From positions 20,510,693 through 20,574,692 of the forward strand of contig CM060174.1 in NCBI GenBank assembly GCA_030549775.1: a stretch of 64,000 nt of DNA, in the 5' to 3' direction. The notes beneath the pieces were generated by a model. The model worked only from the letters and a program-made list of their open reading frames with translations. It did not search any database and was not told the DNA's origin. Source of the DNA: Tamarix chinensis (lineage: Eukaryota > Streptophyta > Magnoliopsida > Caryophyllales > Tamaricaceae). The position numbers and the translations under genes were made by a program. This document shows positions 25,291 to 37,600 of the stretch, one piece after another. Every line of letters begins with the position of its first letter. Position 1 is the first letter of the stretch.

Positions 25291-26336
25291 TAAGTAGAAG
25301 GTGGCAGGAGGCACTGAAGGCGGTGGGTGTGGTGGAGAAAGCGGCGGAGGGGCGGTGGTGCATAAAACAAAGGGGAAAGATGGAGAGGAAGAAAATGAGA
25401 GAGAAGAGGAGATCGGGGGGATAAGGGCTCAAAAATATGGGGCAGAAAAAGGCTGAAGGGGAGAAGAAAAGGAAGAGGGAGGGTAGAGGGACAGGTGGCT
25501 AATCGGGTGGCAGAGGGTCGTAGGGTAGGGCGGCAGGGAGAGGGCGACGAAGAGGAGGAAAGGGGAGCCATACGGGATGGGGTGCATGGCTGCCCGGTTC
25601 CTAAACGGTGAAAAAAAGATAGGGGGAGAGAGAGAGAGAGGTGGTTGCAAGAGGTGGCAGCGAGAGGCATTAGGGGCAGCATACCTGTTGATGAAGACTA
25701 GTCGAGGGGCTTCGAATGGGGTGTAGAGGAAGAAGAAAGAAAGGGAAGGGGGAGGTGCAGTAGGCTAGCGCATAAGGGGAAAAAAGAAGTTGGATTGGCC
25801 CAAGTGCTGGGGAGAAAAGGAAAGAAAGAAAAGAAGGGGGGAACTGGGCTGACGCACGCGGGGAGGGAGAGGAAGGAGAGGGAGTGGGCCGGAGGCCTAG
25901 GTGCAGGGGGAGGATCGGCTAGCCTGGCGGGCGGCCCGAAGGAAAAAAAAAGGAAAAAGAAAAGAAAGAAGAAAAAGGAGAAAAGGGGAGAAGGAAAAAG
26001 GGGAAAAGAAAAATGGGAAAATAAATTAATTTAATTTATAAAATAATAAAATAATTTTTTGATAAATTATTTAATTTAATAATTTAATTCAATATAATTT
26101 AATATATTGGTTCAAAAAGGATAATTTTAGTAAAATATTAGTTTGAAAAATTATTTAAATAAAAATAATATGATAAAATAACAAAATATTTATTTTTAAT
26201 TTATTAAATACTCCTATCCAAATTTATATACTCATAATCCATAAAATAATTAAACTAAATAATTTTTAAAGCTAATTTATTTCAAATAAAATCTATTTAT
26301 TAAATTATAGGTTTTTAAAATTTTTGGGGGATTACA
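25291..26336 (-). mobile_element. inverted 5' part of the long LTR-like repeat
   Basis: Read on the minus strand from 26336 it starts TGTAATCCCCCAAAAATTTT and follows 20365 onward closely, first through the AT-rich leader and then into the pyrimidine-rich block (here purine-rich on the + strand, 25290-26015). With 20365-21150 it forms a large inverted repeat. It is truncated compared with the + copy. Confidence 0.6.
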
Positions 26337-27173
26337 AGCATTCCATTGTGATTATTTGTGCTGCCATGACTTTTGTTCATGATGGAAAGCCGTGTGTGGT
26401 CGAATGAACTATTTTACTATTCGAAAACTATGTGGTCACCAAAAGGAAAATTCTAATATGGTTTATATTGTATAGGTTGTGAATTGTGATGCATTTATCA
26501 TATTGTTATCATTCCATGAATTCCTTGCAAGCATGCCTTGTTGTATTATTTCCCCACGACTAAGTGTTAATTTATATCGATATGCTTATTATCATGTTGC
26601 CATGTAACGTCAATATGATGCATGAGTCTTACCATATTTTAGGTAGTATGTTTTACTAGTACTTCATCGTATTTATACTACACTTGTGTGGTCATTGTAA
26701 TAATATGGCTTTTGGTTTGGTGAGCAGAGGATGATTTGTGGAGGTAAGACTTTCAGTTAGAGTAAGTTGAGGGCGATGGTGTGGGACATTGCTTGGGGTC
26801 TTAGTTTTATGTTTATATCTAAGAGTTAGGCAAATCGGTTATAGGCGTCTTACTCAATGCATTGGGAAGTTTTTTTCCTAATTATTTAAACTCTTAGCTC
26901 GATTTCTTGTAATTGGATTTGTAAACTATCATACTCTTTATATTTATAATATTATTCCGACCCTTATTATCTTGTACGATTGCATTAATATTATGGGCAT
27001 GCATCTTTTCATTAATTGTTCCGTTTTGTTTTGCATCAGGTACGAGCTAGGTGATGATCACGACTCTCTTATACTTGATGTGACGGTAACACTCACTAGG
27101 TTTGCTTTTCAAATGCTTCTGCATTATCTTAAAAATAAAAAATTATAGTTCAAAAAAAATTGGGGGTGTTACA
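26337..27173 (+). mobile_element. 3' fragment of a long LTR-like repeat
   Basis: It ends AAATTGGGGGTGTTACA and has a GCTTCTGCATTATCTTAAAA stretch about 60 bases from the end, matching the GCTTCCGCTAACTCTTTCCA stretch before 25290. No coding sequence is present. The left edge abuts the inverted copy, so this piece is truncated. Confidence 0.5.
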
Positions 27174-27996
27174 TTTGTTGATATATTTTTGAAACATTTT
27201 GGAAACTTCAATGTGTAGTGTTTCTACATTTTGTTTGCATTAGATTAAAATGAAAACTAATTAAAAAAGTATTGTGCTATTATAGAGAGAGATTGAAGAG
27301 TTGTCTTATACTCTCTATGTTTCCTTTTTTTTTGCTTTAATTACTGATTACATATTATAGATTCTTTATTTACCCTATGTACAACTATTAGTTTTACAAC
27401 ACATGTTTTTGCTTTTATTGAATATATTTATCCACATGTCAAATTACGTTATATCTATTTTGATGCACATTGACTCCCTTTTACTATTTTATTTTGCTTT
27501 TATAGCGGATAATTTTAATGATTACTTAATATTGAATGTGTTAATAACATTAACTCAATCTCCTCCATTTCAACTTCTAATATCACCAATATAATTATAG
27601 AAGCCAGTTCAATCAATTACATTGCAAATATGGGGGTTTAATTTAGGCGTAAATGTAGTGGGCTAATGATTGTGTTATTATATATATAACCATATATAGA
27701 TTAATGCTGTTTTTTTTTGTGCTAAACATAGTTTTACCAAACATCATTCCTTTACTATTGATAATTTTAACTCAGTTATAGTTCGTGAGAAAGTGTATTA
27801 TCTTTACTATCTCTCATCTATTTCAGCTTTCAAAATTATAAATATAATTATAGAAGTTAATTCAATGAATTGCATTGTATGCATATATAAATGTTTGATT
27901 TAGATAAAAATTTAGTGGACTAATAAATATATTGTTATAATATATATAGATATAGATTCCTCCTACTCGCCGGCAAACCTACTACCGACCTCCGCT
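27174..27996. repeat. AT-rich intergenic DNA with a diverged 252-bp duplication
   Basis: ATAATTATAGAAGCCAGTTC at 27591 recurs as ATAATTATAGAAGTTAATTC at 27843, and neighbouring blocks (ACTCAATCTCCTCC / ATCTCTCATC, then TTAGTGGACTAAT-type words) recur in the same order. This is an old tandem duplication. No gene is seen. Confidence 0.6.
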
Positions 27997-28438
27997 TAGG
28001 GATGGCAACGGGACGGGTCGGGGACGGGAACCCCATCTCTATCTCCGAACCCGATAAGGAAAATAATCTTCGAACCCGATCCGATCCCCACGGGGATCAA
28101 ATCCCCATACCCAACCCGATCCCCGATTTATTTTCCAACCCCCTATTTATTCTTCATTCTTAAAACCCGACCCGATCCTCGAAACCTGACTTTATACCTG
28201 ATCCTCGATCCCATCCCCGATCCTTAAACTATTTTTTTATATTATATTTTTAATTTATATTCTATAAAAAAATTATATATACATAATTATATAAAAATAT
28301 ATATAAAAAAATTTTGGAGCGGGTTCGAGGATGGTGATCCCAAACCCGTCCCCGAAAAAATTCCCGTTAAGAATCTCCGAACCCGAACGAAAAATCCCCG
28401 ACAGGACCCTGAACCCGCGGAAAAAATTGCCATCCCTA
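27997..28438. mobile_element. hAT-type MITE with 8-bp TSD
   Basis: The element begins TAGGGATGGCAACGGG and ends AATTGCCATCCCTA (terminal inverted repeats TAGGGATGGCAA). It is flanked by a perfect 8-bp duplication CCTCCGCT (27989-27996 and 28439-28446), the hAT hallmark. The interior has CCCCGAACCCGA-type words and an AT-rich centre. A related copy is at 41483-41935. It has no transposase. It ends 113 bases before the E2F-type box of the primase gene. Confidence 0.88.
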
Positions 28439-28551
28439 CCTCCGCTTCCTCCCGAGGTTTCTCCATGGGCGACTGACCCAAATCAATTAATGAGAAGGCC
28501 CGGAAAACAAAGCCCATTTGTAGGGACATAAAGAGTTACGATCCCTGGTGT

Positions 28552-28560
28552 TTTCCCGCC
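28552..28560 (+). promoter_or_regulatory. E2F-type box upstream of primase
   Basis: TTTCCCGCC matches the E2F/DP binding consensus that controls S-phase genes in plants and animals. It lies 22 bp upstream of a TATA box and 128 bp upstream of the primase start codon. Possible site II-like words (AGCCCA at 28511, GGCCC at 28497) lie just upstream. Binding is inferred. Confidence 0.7.
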
Positions 28561-28573
28561 ACTTTCCACTCCC

Positions 28574-28581
28574 TATAAATA
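28574..28581 (+). promoter_or_regulatory. TATA box of the primase gene
   Basis: TATAAATA in the short space between the E2F-type box and the ATG at 28688. It would place transcription start near 28605-28612, which would leave an ATG at 28593 outside the mRNA. Confidence 0.65.
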
Positions 28582-28687
28582 TTTGAAGAACAATGGCGGC
28601 AGACAAATTGGTTGCAACTTATTTATTTAATTATTTCCTCGTGATCGTACTATTCTTTAACCAGAGAAACGCTAGGCGTGAGAGGCC

Positions 28688-31600
28688 ATGGAAGTCGTTC
28701 GATCTCAGAGAAAAACCTCATCTGCTGTTGATGTTGGTTCGACTCTCTGTCTATATCGCACCCCTCCTGAGCTTGAAGTCCGACTGGAAGACTTCGAACT
28801 TTTCGCCATCGATCGCCTGCGAGGTCTTTCTCTCTCTATTAAGTTCGTTGTGATTGTCCATAGCAGCATATGACGTTTCCCTAGTATTTGCTGAAATTAA
28901 GGTTCTCAGCGTTGTTACTCATTTACGGATCGGCCTTATTTTTGTTGATTGTAGTGCTGAAAGGTATTTCCGATGGATTATCGAGGGGAAAAAAACATGA
29001 CGAGATGGAGAAATTGGTAATATCTAGAGCTATTTGGTTAATGAGTAAATTTGTTTTTGAACGATTGCTGAAGAACAAAAATATATCAATTGTGCTTACT
29101 AAGCTTAATGTGGTTGAACTTGTTCAATTGTCTTAATTAGATTAAGGAATTATGGAGAACACATATGAGACATCCAGATGCTTCAGAAATAATCAACAAG
29201 GACATAATCTCTCACTTTGTTCTTCGTCTTGTTTATTGTCGGACGTAAGAATCTAGTGCCTAGCTTCTTTTTTGCTGCACATCTAAGATTGGTGGCAACT
29301 AGTATAAATTTCAGTTGCTTGTTATGGAAAATTAGGGAGGAGTTGAGAAAATGGTTCTTGTCTATGGAGACGACCCTCTTTCGCTACCGTTTTAAGTATG
29401 AAAGTGCTGAATCTCAGGTAATTGCAATTTCAGTCTTCTTAGCTTTTTAGAAAGTTTAGATGTTGATTAATGATTTTGTTTTATAGAGGGCTCTTTTGGC
29501 GGAATTTGGTCATCCCTATAAAGCAGTTAGCAGATCAGAGTTTGAGGTACTTTCTTTTTTATTGTTTATTAAGAGCAAAGACAAAATGTTTCTCATCGTT
29601 GGTATTAGATACTGCGCTCTGTTTGTGCTAATGGGATGACTTCTTCAGGGTTTGAAAGAAAAATTGGTACAAGTTGCACGTTCCCTTGGACAGCCTGTAC
29701 CTAGTGGTAATAGCAGCTTACCAGTTTAAGAACATATCAGTGCATTATTGATGTTGTATTTTATCTACAAGATGCTACTGCACAGTCGTCTTCCTACCCT
29801 CACTGCCTTCTCTATTTATTTGAGTCTTGATTGCCATAGTTTTCTTATCCTACCGAGCTTGATATTGGATTTAGATTGCTTGTTTTGATATATATATATA
29901 TATATATTCCCAATACTTATTTACTTGAAATAATTGAATATGGTACTTGAAATGAACGTCAATTTGACATGAGATGATGATGTGTCCTATGAATTGTTAC
30001 CAATTATTTATGACATGGTGTAAATATGGCATGAAATGTTGAGTTTAGCAGCTATAGAGAATACAAGGCTGGAGAGTTAGGATTCAATTGTGAGGTTTCC
30101 CACAAAAAGAAATCCAAGAAGATCTTTTGTTTGTCCTAGGCATGTTGTGTAAGGCATTATTTATTTTTGGTTATCTTGGTTTGCTTTCCATTGAAACTGT
30201 AGTGGAAGGAAAAGGATTGATTACCAGAAACTCTGGCAGCTATGTAATTCTTCTTTTACATGTATGGTAATATACATATTTCTTTTGTTTATTAACAAGG
30301 AAATACTTGATCGACTGTTGAAACTAAGATCCTTTTTTTAAAATCCACTTAAGCTATCCGTTTTGTCTCAATCAACTGCTGTTAGTTATGTACTTATCTC
30401 CAGTGCATGTCTATCTCATGGATGCAACCTTACTGTCTGTTTCTGTGTGTTCCGCAGGCGATTCAGTTTATTACAAGGTTAGTTGACCATTCTTAAATAA
30501 TTATAATCACCTTCTGAGTCCATATGAATTAGCCTTTTGGGCTATGTATCTATGTAAGAAAGAACACAGTCCAGCTCCTGCATAGCTTACTTTAGGTGCA
30601 TTTGTTTCATATGGATGGTTTCATGTTATTGAAGTTTCAGAGCGTTGACTTGTTTATTATGCTGGTGAAGGCACCATTTGAAGAAGTCCCAGAGCTTGTC
30701 GCTTTTCGCCGTGTGTACGTCCAGAAAGGATATGCCTATGTTGCCATGAATCAGGTGACACACACTGCATGTGTTCCCTGCTTCTCTGCATTGTTAATTG
30801 AAGATAATCATGGAGCTCATTGTTGGTTTCGATAGGTGGTATCTCTTGCTGTCACACATTTCCGAAGTACTCTGTCAAAATCTCTTATACTGACAAATAG
30901 GTTGGCTGCATCTCTGATCTCAAAAGTCTGCTTTACAGCTTATTGAAGTAATATATTTAATAATCACTGCCTCCATATTTTTGCATCTTGTTAGGACAAA
31001 TGATGGCTTGAGGTTCAGTAACGAGTAAATAGTGCTAATATTCTGATTCAATGCATTTTTCTGATCTGATCTATTCACATAAAAGAGTAGTGCAGAATAA
31101 AAATCCACTTTATAAATTCAGTTTACTTGATATTGTAAGATTTAGCTTGACTTTTCCACGTCAATATTGTAAGATTGTCCAATCTAAATCAAGCCTAGTA
31201 GAAGGTGGTATTCAAAAGAAGTTGTGGTCTATGACATTCTTAGTGGTGATTACAGCTATTTGGGACCAGCACAACGGTACTGTTTCCAATAGTGAAAATC
31301 CCAACCAGTAGTGTTTAGCTCATGTTATCAAACCTAAAGTTGATTCAAAGTTGAGACTCCAAGTTCCCTTTAAGGCCTTTGAAAGGTTGGACTGAATTAG
31401 AAATGGGAAGAAGTATACTAAGGTCTTGTTCTTCTCATCTATTTTTTAGATCAACATTAGATAATAGTAATGATTATTATTGTTATAAATGATATAGTAA
31501 TAATTATAATAAAATCATTGTTAGTCATTATTATTATAATAAAAATTATAATTAGTTATTGTTTTTATTATTACAACAATAATTAATTCTTCCTCTGTTT

Positions 31601-34600
31601 TATAATATAGGCCATTTTTGAATTCCATGAAAAACTTGTCTATAAATATCTTTTAATAGGTATTAATAAAAATGGTAAAAAGATATTATTATAAAAGTAC
31701 TTTTAAATACAAACAGGACTATTGTATTTTTATATATAGCTTATTATATTTTGCGAGAAATTGATAGTCAAAGTTGAATTCAAAATCCAATAGACTTATA
31801 TTGTAAAATGGATGGAGGATTAGATTATATTGTTATAATGAATTTTTCTTTATAATAATGAATGTGGAATTTTTTGATGATCAACCAATTCTTCAAACTG
31901 CTGACTTATGTTTTTTTTTGTAATATTTTTTTATAGTTTCAAAATTCCCACCGGACTGGCCAATTAGATAGGTTGTTTGGTGAACCTGCCTCACTACACG
32001 GTTTTGCAATCCAACCAAATAGGCAAGTGAGTCGGATAAAATCAGCTACTGGAGAAATTTTAAAAACCACCATTGAACTTACATCACCAAGCACCATGTG
32101 ACACCATCAAACACCACATCATGACACCATTGAACACCATATAGGACTGTCATCAAACCACCAAAACTTACACTGCCAAGATCTCGCAGGACTGTCAAAC
32201 ATCACCATTGAAATCCAGATCTTCATAGCCGATATAATGGAGAAATAAAATAAAATAACTCTATACCTTAACATTGAAGGGAATGGGGACAAAAAAGTGT
32301 GAAGTTAATATTGTATGATATAAGAGATTGAATTGTGAGTTTGAGAGATGAGAAAGAGTGGAATGAAAACATAATACACAAAGAGTAAGAGAGAGGGAGC
32401 ATTAGGGGATGTGGAAGGAACTAAAAAATAAGAGTGGGGTAAGGAAAGCTTCTTGAAGGTAGTAATATTACTATGATAGAAGGGTAGGATTGTATTAGTT
32501 TTTTTTTTTTTTAATTTGGGCCAAAAGTTGGACTAAGACATATAGTTAGAAACTTAGAATACATAAAGTAAAATTGAATCCTTATCTAGAAAAAGTTTAA
32601 CTTAATCTAAAGATTTTTGATGTTATAATATTAATTAATATAACTTATAATTTATTATTTATTTTAATGTTTAATAGTTAAAGTGAATCAGTGGTTTAAC
32701 AGCTTCAACCACTAACATGATAGGTTCAATTACTAGTTCGGTTTTTAAAACTATAACTTCCTATTTATTTATGCAATTTAAATCTGGAATGTCTTTTACT
32801 TCTACTCGACATAAGTATCACAACATAATGTTTACATTGTATTGTAAATGGCTTCAATACAACAATTGCTACGATAAATAAGACATTATGTTGATTTAAC
32901 CTAAGTAAGAACCATTATTTAATTCTCTTTTCTCATATACCCCTCTTTCCCTTTTCACTTGCATGCTTTGTCGTCTCAAACTTAAACCTAATTTGCTATT
33001 CACTTGGACCTGACTTATGGCGAGAGAAAAAGGTCTTCTGATTCTATATCCTGTAAAAGAATAAAAATTTCTTCAAGGCTTAGGTAAATCATACTTTATA
33101 GTTGATGTAAATAATATAGGTTTTACTCTCTATTTCTTCTTTGGCGAAAAAAGTGTGGATTCTTAGGTTCAAGATTGTTGGGAATAGGGGCAAGATTTGA
33201 ATTTGAGCTTGGTTAAGAGTGATGTGATTAATGTCAAGATATCCTAAATTAGTTTCTTCTAGTGTTTGTAAATTGATTTGATTTCCAAATTTTTGATTAA
33301 TTTATTGTTTGCTCTTGTTTATTAGTTATAGTATTATGTAATATTGGTATTGAGAACATTGTCTATTATATTTTATTTATTTATTTTTATTTTGTTAATC
33401 TGATTGTTAAATTAAAATGTTTGAATTTCTTCATTAAAAAGAAAAAGGAGAACAAGGGGTAATTGATCGAAGTGAATCCATTTCTATTAATCAGATTGAT
33501 CAAGCGTTGCTCTAATTAATTAAATCTTCATTTCATACTTGAGGAAGGTTGTTAGTGTAGTTCTGTATATCATGCACATTGTAGGTCTGCCAAAATGAGT
33601 ACAAAACATATGCATATAATTTTTAAAATACAATTTTCAATGAAGGCTACCAAAATTCAACATCATCAAGATAATGCTAGTTTTCATAGTTTCAAAACTA
33701 CACCATAGGAACTACGTGATGGAGAATTTTGAAGTGTTACGAAGGGTATATAAATACCATAATAGAAGAATAAGGTAATTGTTAGTACATGGTTATTTTG
33801 AGCCATATGCATGCTAAACAATGAGCATATACCAATAAGAAATTAAAGCAACAAGACATAATATTTATACTATATTATTATGGGAACACTCCTTATGTAT
33901 CTTCTGTTATCTTGACACCATATACTAAGTCATAATTTCCAATGTGATGGGAATCATGTGCAATTTTTTAACAAATTTCCACAGTGATATGATATTAATT
34001 ATGTTCATCCTCTCTCCAACTTAATGTACTATGAATTAATTAATTCATATTAATTTATATTTGCGATATCATAATTGAAGTGCATTTTACGTCTTGAATA
34101 TTCAAATGTCTAATGATTTGAATCTATTCCATTTGTGAAAAATTTATAATTGATTCTTAATAATATTATTGATGCATATGTTGTATGTAATTTGTCAAAG
34201 TTAACAATATAATTTAAATTTAAATATGAATGTATGTAAATATTGAAGTATATGTTATTTAAAAGTGATAATGCATGCTACCAAAATCTAGTTGTTATCT
34301 TGTAGTAGAAGACCAAAAAATGAATAAATGATTTGATAAGACTAGTATGTTCATGGGATCTAAAAGCTAGTAATTATAATAACAGTAATAATAGTGATAT
34401 TATGATAATAATAAGATTGAAGTATTGGATTGGTGGTGATAAAAAATCTCAAAAATTACCCATAGCATGGTCAACTTGTTGCTTGCCTAAGATGGAAGGG
34501 GGACTTGGAGTTTTGGATATTGTAAAATGAAACATGGTAGCCATAGGGAAACACTTGTGGAATCTTGCAAGGAGAAAAGACACATTATGGGTTCGTTGGA

Positions 34601-37600
34601 TCCATGCTTGCTATAGAAAGAATATGAGCATCTTTCAGGTACATCTACCGGTTAGTTCCTCTTAAACAATTAGATGTATATTTAGTATGCGAATTGATCT
34701 TGAAAGGGTTATTCGAGATGAAAATATGGGAGACACGTACATCATTAACAAGGTATACCAGTCCATTCAGATTAGGGGGGAAGCACAACCTTGGTGGAGG
34801 ATGGTCTGGTGTAACTCGGCAACACCTAAGTATCAGTTCATATTTTGGATGGCAGCCCATGATTGGTTGGCCACCAAGGAACTTTTGTACAAACTTTATA
34901 TTATCCAGGACGATAGGTGTGTTTTTTGTTCACAACCTGAAGCCCTGACTCATCTACTACTCAACTGCCTTGATGTTGTTAGACTGATTTCGGAGGTTAC
35001 ACGTTTTAGTAGTAGGAAGAGAAACACAAGTCTGCGTGACATCCTTTGTGAGTTAGCTATAGTGAACGGTTGATCTACGCGTAAGGTGGAAATAAGCCGT
35101 TGCCTCTTAGCTATAGCAGTTTATGAGATTTGGAAAGCCTATAACTCTGTAATTTTTAGACAAGAATGTATTAGTTGGTTCCATGATGCTCATACTATAA
35201 TGGTGAGTTGTGCTAGAAGATGTCTTTTTCAATCTCGGACTAGGAATTATAGTTGATATGTTAGTATTGTGGATGTTGTCGCATCATAATTTTGTAATTC
35301 ATTGCAATTTATAAAATTAGATACTTTTTTTATAAAATAAATAAATAAGATTATAGTATTTAACTAATAATGATTTGTATTATTATTACCACTATATAAA
35401 ATTATTATTATTATTATTATTATCGTAATAACAATAATTATAATAATAAGTTAATATAAGTTTGATTCAAATCAATATTGATAATATCTAATCAACAAAT
35501 TCAGACAACTCGAATGGGGCCTAATAGGAGTTTCATGAAGGTTGCGAGACAAACAAAAGATTCCATTTCCTAATGGGGCTTTTAGATGGGAAGTAAATTT
35601 GATTGTTAGTGACAATGGTAATATTGGGCATACAATTGTAGGTGGTTGTTTAAAGAATGACATAGGTGTGATGCTCTGCCCATTCACTTTTTAGAGATGC
35701 TTATGAAATTGAGTTCAAATCCATTTTCACTGCACTTGAAAGCTCAATGAGCTAGGAGTGAATCCAGGATATTTTTACTAAATCCAAATCCAAAGAGGTG
35801 ATCAAATCGGTTAAGAACATGAACCAGTTTCCCTAGGAGTATATTTTCTTAGCATGTTTTTAAGCACGCAAGCTTCATACGGGGTTAGCAAGGAAATTAA
35901 CAGTAAAGCAGATTGTCTAGTTGAGTGTGCTCTTGGTGGGGTAGATTTAACTTGTGCATGTGTGCTTGTCATTTGTTTGACAAAAGCTGGTAGGTTGCTT
36001 GGCTTTTGTGGTTTTCATTTTATGTAATTCAGTTTTTGATTGGCTTTTGATGCTGTGTTTTTTCATGGTTTCCTACTCCCTTGAAGTATCAAAGAAAAAA
36101 GATTGTGATTTCCTCTTATGCATTTCAAATGTTGCAGCTACAATTAATGCCTTTTTTTAGCAGCAAGCAGATTGCATTCATTATGCATTATTCTTTATAT
36201 AATTGCTGATATTAATTTATATTTTTTCATCTTGTCATTAAAATGGATATGTGCTTAAAAACTAATTTATTTTGTTATGCAGAAAATGGACATCTTCTGT
36301 CAGAGAGCAAGAGAAGGATAGGCTGGCTCCTGTGAGTAGTAGAGCATGAGTTATACAGATGTTATTCATCATTTTCAGTCAATGGTCTTGATGATTTTTC
36401 TTGTGCTTTTAGATTGTGGAAGCGCTTAGTACAAGCTACTTGGGACCCGACTATTCTCAGGTATTATCAAGTCTCAATATGTGATCCACCATTCAGAAGC
36501 CGTAAGTTTATTTTGTTATTCTGTTTTTATTACTTCCACAGCCTAAAGAGTATGGTGAAATTTCTCTGAAAGACATTGATCAAGTAGCTAGGAGTTCATT
36601 TCCTTTGTGCATGAGCCACCTGTTTGAAAAGGTTATAAATCTTGTTTCAATTAGCTGTTTCCTATTTTCTTATTCTCATCAAGTATTTACTTTTTTCTTT
36701 TTGAGGAGCGTGCACTAATATGTTTGTTTGTTTGTAGCTGAGGGAGGATCATCATTTAAAGCATGGAGGGAGGATGCAGTTAGGTCTCTTTTTAAAGGTA
36801 ATGATGGCTAGTGGTACCATCTTAGGGGAGTTGACTCATTTTCCTGCTTAAGGCATGATCATCAAGTTAGTTGGAATTAGTTGCACAATTGTCATTCATT
36901 TGGTAGACATATTGTTAAGAGTTTGTTCCACAACTAGAATACCATGTCTCTATCCTTGAATTATAGAATCAGCAGCATGTTTGTTTACTTGAAGTCATGA
37001 TCATCGATTAGAGTTTGAATAGAGGTATGCTTGTCCTTGGAGAATCCTATGTTGTGAACGAACGTGCGTGACAAAAGACTTACTGAGCATAATGATATTG
37101 TCTAGCAAAATCTTGTGATTTTCTTTGTCAGTTCATGTGTTCAACCTTTTACTCATTTTTGGCTCTTCTTTATGAAATAGATATTCCATTGTTGTTATCT
37201 GTTAATTTTTATGCAGTAGATAAGTAAACAAATGTCATTGATACATTTATCTTAACTTTCATATCCTGCTTATCCTAGGGTGTTGGCTTGAAATTGGACG
37301 ATGCACTTGCTTTCTGGAAAGCTGAGTTTTCCAAAAAGGTATTGTTTACAATTCACTGTAACAATTGCTGTTCTTGGTTGGGTGAGGCTATTAAGATTTG
37401 TTTGGTGAGCAAGTTATTTCCACCATCACTCTTTGTAAAAGATCAAAAGTCAAAACTGCCATTATTTTTTTGACAGATAAATATCGAAGTACATAACCAC
37501 AAATACTGTATACATCAATCCATTTCATCTTCATTTCAAGACTTAATTTACAAATAGGGCCGTAATATATTAAATTATCAAATGGAGATGGTTTGCCCTG

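Noticed and set aside
25266..26034. Open frames of 64-138 codons in GA-rich DNA
   Set aside because: Same composition effect in the inverted copy of the LTR-like repeat; no conserved protein.
20027..27173. One single complete retrotransposon with paired LTRs
   Set aside because: The pieces alternate in orientation, no gag or pol is inside, and the outer flanks (TACCA and TTTGT) do not match.
28593..28853. 86-codon frame starting upstream of the primase ATG
   Set aside because: Out of frame with primase, overlaps exon 1 and intron 1, and its ATG lies only 12 bp after the TATA box, so probably before the transcription start.
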